Shown one piece after another: positions 8,570 to 17,326 of a stretch of DNA of 34,363 bases. A program made the translations under genes and the position numbers. The stretch comes from an uncultured Bacteroidota bacterium (lineage in GTDB: Bacteria; Bacteroidota; Bacteroidia; Bacteroidales; P3). Position 1 is the stretch's first letter. The number at the start of each line of letters is the position of its first letter. Under the pieces are notes generated by a model that worked only from the letters and a program-made list of their open reading frames with translations, searched no databases and was not told where the DNA came from. The stretch is from positions 1-34,363 of the forward strand of contig CACZRR010000003.1 of assembly GCA_902783595.1 (NCBI GenBank). The letters are read 5' to 3'.

Positions 8570-11500
8570 TTAGAAGTTATAAGCCAGTGAGAACTTAACA
8601 GTACGCGGGCTGGAATAGTACCAGGTACCGTTGCGGAGCAGGATAGTGTAGATATCACGATAGGCCTGCGGGTCAATCTTGGCATTGATAACCTGCTGCG
8701 ACTCGGGGTCGGTGAGGTAACCATTGTCCTCAGCATTGCCGGTAACAGGGAAGACACTAAGCACGTTGCGGATATCAAAGAGGTTGTTGATGGTGACAGC
8801 AGCAGTGAGATAAGTGTCTCGTTTGCCAACTTTGATGGGCCACGTCTTGTCAGCAATCACATTAAAGTAGAATCCCCAAGGCAAACGGGCGCCACGGTAG
8901 CTACCCACAATGGTGGCCTGCGTATTGGAGAGCTGTTTGGTGTAGGGACGACCCGACTGGGCGACGGCCATGAAGTTGATACCAAAGTTCTCAAGCAACT
9001 TGATCTCTTTTCTTCTCTTCTCACCAGTAGCCTTGTCCGTGACAACACGAGTGATAACAGGACCGTTATACTTGGGACCGCTACCATAGCGGAAGTCGAC
9101 ATTAGCCTTGAATTCGTGACGACGGTCATCGGCAATAGGATTGAGCATCTTAAGGGTAGTGTAACCTTCCTTGATGAGCTCGGTCATTGTGGTCGAGGAA
9201 AGACCGGTACCTTCGGCATACTGCAGGGTATAGTTGGCATTAATACGAATGTTCTTGGTCTGACGGAGGTCATATGCCAAAGTGACACCCTTGGTGGTAC
9301 GGAAGTCTTTATTGTCGTAGCTGTAGTAGTTGGGGTTGGGGTCAGCACCGGCATACTGGACAATCTGAATCAGGTCACGGGTCTCTTTGTAGTAGGCCGA
9401 GGCACTGATGGCAGAGTTATCGTTGAGAGCCTGTTGGAAACCTAACTCATAGTTGGTGATACGCTCAGGCTTTAAGTTCGGGTTGGTGATCGAGGAGATC
9501 TGCGACATGAAGAGGTAGCTGACATAGCTGGCCTGCCATCCCGACGAAGGACGACGGGCAATGATGTCGTAGCTGGCCTTGAACTGCGACTTCTCACCAA
9601 TGGGGAAAGAGAATGCAATACGAGGCATAGCAACAATCTGCGGAGTATAGCGCTCAAAAGCAGAGGTGCTCACTTTGCCCTTCTCTACAGCATTCAATCC
9701 GTCAGCAGTGTAGTAAGGCGTGGGTTTACCAGAGATACCACTAACCTCACTGGGTGAGGAAACCTCAACACCATTGACGTTGTACCACTTTCCTTCGCTG
9801 TCACGGTAACCGCGGATGACGGGCTTGGTGACTCGCTCAGAGGAAACCTGGTCAACATAAGGCACCCAGTCAGAACCTGCATTGTTCAGATACTGACCGC
9901 CACCGCTGATAAGACTGGTGTTGTTGCGAATGTCAGAAACAGTATAGGACTCATAGAGCAGATAGGGATCTTTGAGAACGTACTGGTTACCGTTGAAATA
10001 GTCAACACGGACACCCACGTTAAAGATAAGATCCTGGAAGTAGAATTTATCCTGGATATAGCCTGCCGCGTAGATGGGCGAGAAGGAGGGAAGGTAACGG
10101 TATTTACCATCCGTAGGATTGAAGAATTTATCGAGGCTCCAGTTCGACGAGCTATAGAGGTCACCCGTATGGTCATATCCATAGTAGGATACATAAGCGT
10201 TACCACTATTATAGAGCTCATCCGAAGAGAACATATCAAGACCACCAGCCTTCACGAAATCTTCGGGCATGTAACGGTCGATATCAATCCATGTGCGCTC
10301 AAAGGTGTTGGCGTCAACATCGGCAAAATAGTTATCCTTAAGATATTTGCGGAAAGCACGGTCAAAGTAGGTCTGACTCTCGCCATCATAAAGACGGTCA
10401 TAGTTGACGATGAGTTGCGAGCCTTGCCATTCGATATGCTCATGACCTTCCTCTACATCCATCTGCAGGATATGCGAGTTGGCGATGTCGCGCATGAGCG
10501 TCCAGATGCTATAGGCACTGACAGAATAGGCCGAACTCCAGGACTGGTCATACTGGAAACCGATTTCCACCTCGTGACCGAGAATGTCAGCCGAAGCCTT
10601 GGCCTGCAAGAAGAGGAAGTCATCCTGCGAGGTAGCGTAGCTGGCACTCTGCACACCGACGTTGGTGAGGAGACCATAGACGCTACTGGGGGAGTCTCCA
10701 TTGTAAAGACCATTGAACTGCTGGATGTAATCTCTCGTGGAGAGGTAACCGGCATCACGGATACCACGGAACTCATCGCTGAAGAACAGCTGCTCATTGT
10801 AGTTGGCAAGAATGGGGTTCCAGGTCTTGTAACCTTTAGTCGCATCATAGGGCGAAACATAGGTCACCTGGTCGTACCAGTTGTTCTGAACTTTGGCCCA
10901 ACGCTCAACACCATTATAAGTAAAGCTTCTCCACTCGTAACTAGGCTCCTTCTCCGTAATAAACTGACCTATATAACCATATTTGAAGATATCATCAATG
11001 CTGCTACCAAAATTCTCATTGTACGATTTCGACACACCACGCTGAACCATACCAGTGATGTTGTACATCACATTCTTGATGGGAGAAGAGGACTTGGCCT
11101 CGTCGTCACCGCTGCTCTCAGCATCACGGAAACGCTGGGTGAAGTCAACAGTGAGAGCCATGCTCATCGACTCGCCAACCATGGACCCCTGCAACGACAT
11201 CGTGAGGGGAGAGATCGAGGCCGAAGGATTGTGCGAAGCACTGAACTCACCGGTGAGGATAAGGCTGGTATACTCCGAGAAGCGGAAGTCCAAGGCACCC
11301 TCGACAGAAGCTCCGTAGTACTGCAGGTCGGGAACGCGGCTCTTCGACGTAAAATCATCAGAGGAGAGACGTGTGATCTCATAGAAGTCGCTGCGCTGAA
11401 GATTGCGCTGACCAGCCTCGGCGGAATAGTTGACACCACCTGTGAGGGGATCGTAAGCCAGCGGGTTCTGTTCAAACTCCCTTACACGCGCATCATCAAC

Positions 11501-12400
11501 CACCTGATAGCGGTAGCCTTTGACACGATAGAACGGAGAGTTCTCATACTGGGCCTGACCCGACAGACGGAAACCCAGGAAGGTGCGGTCACCCGTGACG
11601 TTACCGTTCTCATCCTTAATCTTCAACTTGTATACAGGACCTGTGAGATAAACCTGCAGCGTGTTGAAGTAACGATAGTCCCAGTATCCTTCCCAACGCA
11701 CCATACCTTTAAACTGGCTGGTTGGCGGTTTGAGGGTGATGATCTGGGTACCACCGATGGCCTCACCAATGCTGGCAGGAGTACCACCAAGGATAACCTG
11801 AATCTCAGCAATAGCATCCTTAGGAGGCTGCACAGCGCCACCACGACGCACAACGCCATTCTGCATGGTCACCATACCCGACTCACCACGCGCTGTACCG
11901 GAACCGCCATCGCTATAGCCCATGCCACCCACAGTGGCCACGATACCGTCAACAGAGGTAGCCGGCATACGTGCAAGGTCCTCACTGGAAAGACGAGCAC
12001 CGTTCTCGGCCGAACCAATCTCAATGACAGGCACCTTCGTTTCCTTAATAACAACCTCCTCGAGGTTGGTGGCTGTGGGTGTCAGCTCCACGTCAACGAC
12101 CGTAAAACCGGAGGCCTTGACGTGAATGCCGGTCTGCACAAAACGAGCATAACCAACCGACGATACTTCCACATCGTAGGTTCCCACAGCAAGGGGTTTG
12201 ATGGTAAAAACACCATCGAAATCGGTAGTACCGCCGTGGACCTGTTTACCATCTTGCTTGACAATGACGTTGACAAAAGGCTGAGGCTCCTTTGTCTTGG
12301 CGTCGATGATGGTACCCTTCAAGGTTCCTTGAGCCAAGGCTACCATCTCTGCCATCAGCAAGAGTCCGAATGTCAATAGTACTTTTCTGAACATTCTCAT
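8570..12400 (-). CDS. TonB-dependent receptor-like outer-membrane protein with carboxypeptidase-regulatory domain
   Basis: This 1276-residue protein begins with a signal peptide ending near ALAQG. Residues about 26-110 form a carboxypeptidase-regulatory-like (transthyretin-type) domain: LKGTIIDAKTKEPQPFVNV, GGTTDFDGVFTIKPL, YDVEVSSVGY. A plug-like region follows (LEEVVIKETKVPVIE, GARLSSEDLARMPATSVDGIVATVGG). The remainder is a long barrel with typical motifs (LKPERITNYELGFQQ) ending in FSLAYNF. It lacks obvious SusC-type sequence and has no SusD neighbour, so polysaccharide import is unlikely. The neighbours are a giant secreted protein and a PorV/PorQ-type barrel. A role as partner or surface anchor of that protein is an inference; ordinary nutrient uptake remains possible. 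It starts 31 bases after the small acidic membrane protein gene. Confidence 0.88.
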   Translation of the reverse strand: MRMFRKVLLTFGLLLMAEMVALAQGTLKGTIIDAKTKEPQPFVNVIVKQDGKQVHGGTTDFDGVFTIKPLAVGTYDVEVSSVGYARFVQTGIHVKASGFTVVDVELTPTATNLEEVVIKETKVPVIEIGSAENGARLSSEDLARMPATSVDGIVATVGGMGYSDGGSGTARGESGMVTMQNGVVRRGGAVQPPKDAIAEIQVILGGTPASIGEAIGGTQIITLKPPTSQFKGMVRWEGYWDYRYFNTLQVYLTGPVYKLKIKDENGNVTGDRTFLGFRLSGQAQYENSPFYRVKGYRYQVVDDARVREFEQNPLAYDPLTGGVNYSAEAGQRNLQRSDFYEITRLSSDDFTSKSRVPDLQYYGASVEGALDFRFSEYTSLILTGEFSASHNPSASISPLTMSLQGSMVGESMSMALTVDFTQRFRDAESSGDDEAKSSSPIKNVMYNITGMVQRGVSKSYNENFGSSIDDIFKYGYIGQFITEKEPSYEWRSFTYNGVERWAKVQNNWYDQVTYVSPYDATKGYKTWNPILANYNEQLFFSDEFRGIRDAGYLSTRDYIQQFNGLYNGDSPSSVYGLLTNVGVQSASYATSQDDFLFLQAKASADILGHEVEIGFQYDQSWSSAYSVSAYSIWTLMRDIANSHILQMDVEEGHEHIEWQGSQLIVNYDRLYDGESQTYFDRAFRKYLKDNYFADVDANTFERTWIDIDRYMPEDFVKAGGLDMFSSDELYNSGNAYVSYYGYDHTGDLYSSSNWSLDKFFNPTDGKYRYLPSFSPIYAAGYIQDKFYFQDLIFNVGVRVDYFNGNQYVLKDPYLLYESYTVSDIRNNTSLISGGGQYLNNAGSDWVPYVDQVSSERVTKPVIRGYRDSEGKWYNVNGVEVSSPSEVSGISGKPTPYYTADGLNAVEKGKVSTSAFERYTPQIVAMPRIAFSFPIGEKSQFKASYDIIARRPSSGWQASYVSYLFMSQISSITNPNLKPERITNYELGFQQALNDNSAISASAYYKETRDLIQIVQYAGADPNPNYYSYDNKDFRTTKGVTLAYDLRQTKNIRINANYTLQYAEGTGLSSTTMTELIKEGYTTLKMLNPIADDRRHEFKANVDFRYGSGPKYNGPVITRVVTDKATGEKRRKEIKLLENFGINFMAVAQSGRPYTKQLSNTQATIVGSYRGARLPWGFYFNVIADKTWPIKVGKRDTYLTAAVTINNLFDIRNVLSVFPVTGNAEDNGYLTDPESQQVINAKIDPQAYRDIYTILLRNGTWYYSSPRTVKFSLAYNF

Positions 12401-12431
12401 TGCATTTACATGTTAGATGTTTATGTTTTAT

Positions 12432-12833
12432 TTATTTTATCTCGTCAGAGTAAGGATTGTTCAATATCATCTGTCCTATGACAGCCTGCCGCAAGTCAAA
12501 TGAGGGAGTAATAGTATCCTCCTCCATCACCGGTGCCGATACCGCCTGACGACGTACGGGCCTGACTGGCTCGGGTTGGGGCTCTGGCTGCACCGTCTCA
12601 TAGGTAAAATATGTCTCTTCGGCAGGCTTCTCATCCATGGTCTCATGGGGAAAAGAATCTTCGTCATCAAAAGGATCCTCTTCGTCATCAAACATGGAAA
12701 AAATGGTTTCATCATCCTCCTGCTGGTCGTCCATCTGGGCAAACTCCTCCCGAGCGGCAGCAAGACTTTTCTTGTAGCGCGAATAGTAGGAAAGTCCCAC
12801 AAAGAGCACAAGCAACAGGAGGGTGAAACTCAT
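12432..12833 (-). CDS. Small membrane-anchored acidic protein, function unknown
   Basis: This 133-residue protein has a single N-terminal transmembrane helix (residues 2-17) followed by a basic stop (RYKK), so the remainder is predicted to be cytoplasmic. A short helix (SLAAAREEFAQMDDQQEDD) leads into a strongly acidic stretch (FDDEEDPFDDEDSF), a Pro/Glu/Val linker (QPEPQPEPVRPVRR) and a C-terminal helix, SFDLRQAVIGQMILNNPY. The C-terminal part resembles a short DLR-x-AV-x8-L motif that I associate with small Bacteroidota proteins of unknown role. It lies 38 bases after secDF and 31 before the TonB-receptor-like gene. The position is reminiscent of YajC near SecDF, but there is no sequence likeness to YajC. 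No function is assigned. Confidence 0.7.
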   Translation of the reverse strand: MSFTLLLLVLFVGLSYYSRYKKSLAAAREEFAQMDDQQEDDETIFSMFDDEEDPFDDEDSFPHETMDEKPAEETYFTYETVQPEPQPEPVRPVRRQAVSAPVMEEDTITPSFDLRQAVIGQMILNNPYSDEIK

Positions 12834-12871
12834 AATAGCCTAATTATATATTGAACTAATATATTATATAC

Positions 12872-15800
12872 TTACTTGGCAATCTCTTTTGCACGTTCCT
12901 TGCGCGAGCATTCGTAAACGACTGCGCAAGCAATGCAGAGCGAGGAGAAGACACCAACGAGGACACCAACAAGGAGCGCGAAGATGAATCCGCGGATCAC
13001 CTCACCACCAAAGATGAACATCATCAGCAGGGTGAAGAAGGTGGTGCCAGAGGTGTTAACAGTACGGGCCAATGTGGAGTTGATGGCATCGTTCATGTGG
13101 GTCATGAGGTCGCGCTTGGGATAGAGTTTGCGATACTCACGCACACGGTCAAAGATAACCACGGTGGCATTGATAGAGTAACCTATGACGGTAAGCACTG
13201 CCGAGATGAAGTATTGATCAACCTCAAGATTGAAGGGCAGCAAGCCATGGAGCAGAGAGAATACGCCTATGACCAGGAGCGTATCGTGAGCCAAGGCCGT
13301 CACCGAACCCACGCCGAAGCGCCAGCTGCGGAAACGTACACCGATATAGACAAACATCACGAGCAGACCACCAAGCACGGCCCATATGGAGTGCACCATG
13401 TTGTCATGAGCGACACCGGCACCAAACTGGTCAGCCTGGATGATACCGAGGGGATTGGTCTCGGTCGACTGGAACTCCTCAAGGGTGATGGGTTTCTCGA
13501 AGTGGTTGGCAACACCTTTATAAAGATTCTGAACAATCTCAGTCTTCACATCGTCACCATCTTCATTGATCTTATATTTGGTAGTAATCTTCAACTGGTT
13601 GGAGGGACCATAGGTCTTCACCTCGGGGGCCTCGTTGCCGAAGACGTCAGAAAGGTCTGAACGCACCTCATTAGCGCTGACAGCCTTGTCAAAGCGCACC
13701 ACATAAGTACGACCACCGGTAAAGTCAATACCGAAGCTCATGCCACGAAGTGCCAGGCTACCCACGCAGATTACAATGGCAATGGCAGCGATGGTATAGA
13801 ACATCTTGCGCTTGCCGACAAAATCGATATGCACGTTGCGCAGGAAATTCTCCGAGAAAGAGAAGGAGAAGTTCATCTTGCGCTTATGCGTGAGGCTGGA
13901 GTCGATGAAGAGACGGGTGATGAAAATGGAGGTGAACAGCGAGGTGACAATACCGATGCAGAGAGTCACGGCAAAGCCCTGGACAGCACCACTACCGAAC
14001 ATGATGAGCACAAGACCGAGGAGGAAGGTGGTAACCTGACCGTCAATGATGGCGGAGTAGGCATTCTTGAATCCGTTCTCGACAGCATTGCTCAGACTGC
14101 TACCGGCACGGAGTTCCTCCTTGACACGCTCATAGATAATCACGTTGCCGTCAACAGCCATAGCCATTGTGAGCACGATACCGGCAATACCGGGGAGCGT
14201 GAGCACCGAACCGATGGAGGCGAGCACACCAATGAGCAAAAAGACGTTGGTGAGAAGAGCGATGACAGAAACCCAGCCAGCACGGTTGTAGAAGAACACC
14301 ATGTAGGCCATCACAATGATGAAGGCGAAGATGAATGAAAGCAGTCCATTATGGATGGACTCCTGACCCAGCGAAGGTCCTACGACAGCTTCGGAAACAA
14401 TGTTGGCGGGAGCAGGAAGTTTACCGCTCTTAAGGATGTTGGCAAGGTCCTTGGCCTCCTCCAGGGTGAAGTCACCGGTAATCTGCGAACGACCACCAGG
14501 AATCTCACCATTAACGACGGGAGCAGAATAGACCAGGTCATCGAGGACAATGGCAATGCACTTGCCGATGTTCTCTCCGGTGATACGCTTCCATTCGCGC
14601 GCGCCCACGCTATTCATTGTCATAGATATCTCACTGTTGCCATTCGAGGAGAAGTCCTGGCGAGCATCGGTAATCACACTACCATCGAGCAGTGCAGCAC
14701 CGTCACGCGAGGTAACCTTGATGGCATAAAGCGTGTAGATATTGCCTCCTGTGTAATGCTCATCAGCTTTTGCCGACCAGAGGAACTTGACAGTACGGGC
14801 ATCGAAAACCTTCTTGGCGGCAGCCTGGTCAAGCATGCGGCTGATAGCGTCGCGATCCTGCTCCTGGGCAAGACCCACAACAGAGGTGTTGGCAACAAGC
14901 TGGCCATTACGAGGATCGATATTGGGGCTTAACAGAGCAAAGAGGGGATTCTCCTTGGCGACGGCGTCACGGTTAGCAGTGTTGGCGCTGGCATCATCTG
15001 CGGTAAGCTGATCAAGAAGGGCATCTTTGCTGCTGTCAGCAACGGCAGCCTCCTGATTCTCAGCAACAGTACTGTCAGCCTGCTCGCCAGCATTGATGGA
15101 GGCGAGGAATTTATTAGCCTTCTCAAGCATCTGATAGGCCTCAGTGTTGTCATAGGTCTGCCAGAACTCAAGCTGAGCAGTTCCCTTGAGGAGTTTGCGC
15201 ACACGCTCGGGCTCCTTCACTCCAGGCAACTCAACCAAGATACGCTCGGAAGCAGAGAGCTTCTGGATGGTAGGCTGTGCTACACCAAACTTATCAATAC
15301 GTTTGCTGATAATCTGATAGGTACGCTCATAAGCCTGCGAAGCCTCCTCACGGACAGCACGGATGACATCTTCGTTACGGTCACCCATCTTTATCTTCTC
15401 ACGCAAGTCGCCGCCGATGAAGTAGGAGGCAAGCGAGACATTAGCATCAAGAGCCATGATCTCTTCATAGAACAGAGAGACAAAGTCACGGTTGGTGGAG
15501 ACCTTCTGTTTGGCCAAAGCATTGTTGATGGCTTGGTTGAAGAGAGGATCTTCGGTGTTACCGGCCAAAGCACGCACCACGTCAACGGTGCTCACCTCAA
15601 GCATCACATTCATACCACCCTTCAAGTCAAGACCCAGGTTAATCTCTCGGCCTTGGCACTGACGGTAGGTGTAGCCCAAGTAGACCTTCTCATTGGCCAT
15701 CGAGTCAAGGTAGCGAGCCTCCGCAGCATTGCGAAGAGAGTCGAGAATCATCTGTGCCTGATACTGGTCCTGGGTACGATGAGCAACCATCTTGCGGACA

Positions 15801-15940
15801 GACTCGCTGTTGATGTAGTTTTCGGCAGTGGCCTTGGCGTTGCTTTGCACCCTGTTGGTCACAAAGGTGAACGACAGTTGGAATAAACAAACCAAAGCAA
15901 AAGCCCAAGCTAGAAATTTGATAAGTCCTTTATTCTGCAT
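12872..15940 (-). CDS. secDF: Protein translocase subunit SecDF (fused SecD and SecF)
   Basis: This 1022-residue SecD-SecF fusion is the usual Bacteroidota form. The SecD half has an N-terminal helix, the P1 motif NLGLDLKGGMNV (about 101-112), a periplasmic domain, and an Ala/Asp-rich low-complexity insertion (about 290-335, ADSTVAENQEAAVADSS). It ends with the six-helix RND-type membrane bundle starting at GPSLGQESIHNG. The SecF half begins near GMSFGIDFTGGRTYVVRF and ends with a second membrane bundle (VDQYFISAVLTVIGYSINATVVIFDRVRE) and a basic tail. SecDF uses the proton or sodium gradient to pull preproteins through SecYEG. It is the first gene of a five-gene same-strand run encoding secreted and outer-membrane proteins, with a -7-like element about 47 bases upstream. 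Confidence 0.97.
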   Translation of the reverse strand: MQNKGLIKFLAWAFALVCLFQLSFTFVTNRVQSNAKATAENYINSESVRKMVAHRTQDQYQAQMILDSLRNAAEARYLDSMANEKVYLGYTYRQCQGREINLGLDLKGGMNVMLEVSTVDVVRALAGNTEDPLFNQAINNALAKQKVSTNRDFVSLFYEEIMALDANVSLASYFIGGDLREKIKMGDRNEDVIRAVREEASQAYERTYQIISKRIDKFGVAQPTIQKLSASERILVELPGVKEPERVRKLLKGTAQLEFWQTYDNTEAYQMLEKANKFLASINAGEQADSTVAENQEAAVADSSKDALLDQLTADDASANTANRDAVAKENPLFALLSPNIDPRNGQLVANTSVVGLAQEQDRDAISRMLDQAAAKKVFDARTVKFLWSAKADEHYTGGNIYTLYAIKVTSRDGAALLDGSVITDARQDFSSNGNSEISMTMNSVGAREWKRITGENIGKCIAIVLDDLVYSAPVVNGEIPGGRSQITGDFTLEEAKDLANILKSGKLPAPANIVSEAVVGPSLGQESIHNGLLSFIFAFIIVMAYMVFFYNRAGWVSVIALLTNVFLLIGVLASIGSVLTLPGIAGIVLTMAMAVDGNVIIYERVKEELRAGSSLSNAVENGFKNAYSAIIDGQVTTFLLGLVLIMFGSGAVQGFAVTLCIGIVTSLFTSIFITRLFIDSSLTHKRKMNFSFSFSENFLRNVHIDFVGKRKMFYTIAAIAIVICVGSLALRGMSFGIDFTGGRTYVVRFDKAVSANEVRSDLSDVFGNEAPEVKTYGPSNQLKITTKYKINEDGDDVKTEIVQNLYKGVANHFEKPITLEEFQSTETNPLGIIQADQFGAGVAHDNMVHSIWAVLGGLLVMFVYIGVRFRSWRFGVGSVTALAHDTLLVIGVFSLLHGLLPFNLEVDQYFISAVLTVIGYSINATVVIFDRVREYRKLYPKRDLMTHMNDAINSTLARTVNTSGTTFFTLLMMFIFGGEVIRGFIFALLVGVLVGVFSSLCIACAVVYECSRKERAKEIAK

Positions 15941-15986
15941 AATTTATATATATATTTATGTTTTTTTCGCGTCTACTTTGAACGTG

Positions 15987-15994
15987 CAAAGATA
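15987..15994 (-). promoter_or_regulatory. Candidate -7 element for secDF (TATCTTTG)
   Basis: The minus strand reads TATCTTTGC about 47 bases upstream of the secDF ATG, matching TAnnTTTG. No TTTG is present at the ideal 19-base spacing, so only half of the consensus is seen. Confidence 0.5.
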
Positions 15995-16035
15995 GGACTT
16001 TTTTACGACATAAAGGCAGTTTTGAAAAAAAAAAG

Positions 16036-16043
16036 TATTTTTG
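16036..16043 (+). promoter_or_regulatory. Candidate -7 element for radC (TATTTTTG)
   Basis: TATTTTTGC lies 28 bases upstream of the radC ATG on the plus strand. The nearest upstream TTTTG is only 11 bases away and poorly spaced. Together with 15987-15994 it makes a divergent secDF/radC promoter region in which the two -7 elements face apart. Confidence 0.5.
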
Positions 16044-16071
16044 CAAAAAAAAGACACCAATACCACCCGCC

Positions 16072-16785
16072 ATGGAGGAAAACCATTCACTCTCGATGAA
16101 CCAATGGAACGCAGCCGACAAACCACGCGAGAAAATGCTGGAACACGGCAAGAAGTACCTAACAAACACCGAATTGATTGCCATCCTGTTGCGCAGCGGA
16201 CTCCAAGGAAAAAGCGTCATGAAAATGGCACAGGAAATACTGTCCCATGCCGACAACAGCCTGACCCGACTCGCACAAATGGATTACAGCGAATTGTCCG
16301 CCATGAAGGGCATGGGCGAAGCCAAAGCCACAACGCTGATGGCAGCCCTCGAACTGGGTTGGCGCATGCAAGGCGAAATGAGCGGCACAAAAGAAACGAT
16401 CATCAACGATAGCCGTGCCCTGTTCGATTACATGATCGAGAAAACAGCCGACCTCGCCCACGAGGAATTCTGGGCCATCTATCTCAACCGTCGCAACAAA
16501 GTGCTTGGACGTCAGTGCATAGCAAGAGGCGGGCAAACCGACACAACCGTGGATATGCGCATCCTCTTCCGCGGCGCTCTCGAGAACAAAGCCGTAGGTC
16601 TCATGGTATGCCACAACCACCCCTCGGGCAATCTACGTCCCAGCCCCGCCGACAAACGCCTCACCGAGAACATCCTCAATGCAGGCAAACTGCTGGAAAT
16701 AAAGCTCCTCGACCACATTATCGTAGGTATCAAAGCAGGCGGTCAGGCCGGATACTTCAGCTTCCACGACGAAGGGCTTCTCTAA
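16072..16785 (+). CDS. radC: RadC-family JAB-domain protein
   Basis: This 237-residue protein opens with the RadC helix-hairpin-helix region (REKMLEHGKKYLTNTELIAILLRSG, then LSAMKGMGEAKATTLMAALELG). The JAB/MPN metal-binding domain includes NRRNKVLGRQCIARGGQTDTTVD and the JAMM signature VCHNHPSGNLRPSPAD (His181, His183, Asp194). It ends in DHIIVGIKAGGYFSF-like sequence. RadC was once thought to act in DNA repair, but its real function is unresolved; a metal-dependent hydrolase activity is predicted from the fold. It is transcribed away from secDF and meets folB tail to tail, with a repeat element in the gap. Confidence 0.95.
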   Translation: MEENHSLSMNQWNAADKPREKMLEHGKKYLTNTELIAILLRSGLQGKSVMKMAQEILSHADNSLTRLAQMDYSELSAMKGMGEAKATTLMAALELGWRMQGEMSGTKETIINDSRALFDYMIEKTADLAHEEFWAIYLNRRNKVLGRQCIARGGQTDTTVDMRILFRGALENKAVGLMVCHNHPSGNLRPSPADKRLTENILNAGKLLEIKLLDHIIVGIKAGGQAGYFSFHDEGLL

Positions 16786-16869
16786 GGAGCCCCAAAATGT
16801 TAAACAAAAGTTAAAAAATCCACTCAACACACATAGAATCAGTGAGTTACATATTATTTACGCAACTAG

Positions 16870-16938
16870 CTGATTTGCAATGCCATATCACCATCCGCTC
16901 CATATCCGCTGGCTGTCCGCTCCCATCCCGCTGGCATA
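16870..16938. repeat. 69-base intergenic element, copy 1: leader plus four 11-base repeats
   Basis: The leader CTGATTTGCAATGC (16870-16883) is followed by 11 bases and then four contiguous 11-base units: CCGCTCCATAT (16895), CCGCTGGCTGT (16906), CCGCTCCCATC (16917) and CCGCTGGCATA (16928). A second copy with the same layout and length lies at 33080-33148; the two align without gaps at about 44 of 69 positions. It sits in the convergent gap between radC and folB. Confidence 0.75.
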
Positions 16939-16965
16939 CCCCCTCGCAAAATAAGAACAAACTGC

Positions 16966-17322
16966 TTATTTAGAAAGAGTTAGCATCACAGAGACAGAAT
17001 CCATCTGACCGCCAAGCGGCGGATTTAGCTTAAAAACCTCTATCTCAACTTTTTCCACCTGTCTAAAGGAGGTTAGCACAGCCTCCCCTACCCTATGAGC
17101 TACATGCTCAAGCAGGTGCGAGGGGTTTTGGAACTCTTTTTTTACAACTTGGTACACATCCAAGTAGTTGACAGTATGATTTATATCATCCGTTTCTTCG
17201 GCCCGGGTGGTGTCGGTATGCAGGGCAAGATCCACCTTGAAGTGGGTGCCGATGGCTCGCTCCTGTTCGAAACAACCGTGATGGGCATAGAATTTCATGC
17301 CCCGAATGGTGATAACAGCCAT
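16966..17322 (-). CDS. folB: Dihydroneopterin aldolase
   Basis: The product is 118 residues from the ATG at 17322 (MAVITIRGMKFYAHHGCFEQERAIGTHF), the normal FolB length. The start 21 bases upstream would overlap pheS by 17 bases and adds a non-conserved leader, so I prefer the internal one, 4 bases after the pheS stop. The family marks are YAHHGCFEQERAIG, HTVNYLDVYQVVK, LLEHVAHRV and VEIEVFKLNPPLGG; the last contains the conserved Lys-x-Asn/Pro pterin-site region. The enzyme cleaves dihydroneopterin to 6-hydroxymethyl-dihydropterin in folate synthesis. It is probably transcribed with pheS. Confidence 0.94.
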   Translation of the reverse strand: MAVITIRGMKFYAHHGCFEQERAIGTHFKVDLALHTDTTRAEETDDINHTVNYLDVYQVVKKEFQNPSHLLEHVAHRVGEAVLTSFRQVEKVEIEVFKLNPPLGGQMDSVSVMLTLSK

Positions 17323-17326
17323 GGAA

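Noticed and set aside
10169..12379. A 736-codon plus-strand open frame antisense to the TonB-receptor-like gene
   Set aside because: Same reason: the receptor reading has a signal peptide, known domains and a proper barrel C-terminus, while the antisense translation has none.
8570..12400. SusC-type polysaccharide utilisation locus
   Set aside because: There is no SusD-like lipoprotein, glycoside hydrolase or sensor beside the receptor, and SusC-specific sequence is not evident.
12432..12833. YajC assignment for the small protein after secDF
   Set aside because: It shares position and one membrane helix only; the long acidic and Pro-rich tail has no match to YajC.
12872..15940. Several plus-strand frames inside secDF (13097, 13829, 14351)
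   Set aside because: These overlap conserved SecD/SecF motifs and give His/Glu/Asp-rich translations typical of antisense frames of membrane proteins.
16767..16797. A 7-bp hairpin across the radC stop codon as a terminator
   Set aside because: No T-run follows on either strand and one of the pairs is a wobble.
16870..16938. A CRISPR array in the 11-base repeats here or at 33080
   Set aside because: The units are far too short, contiguous without spacers, and no cas gene is present.
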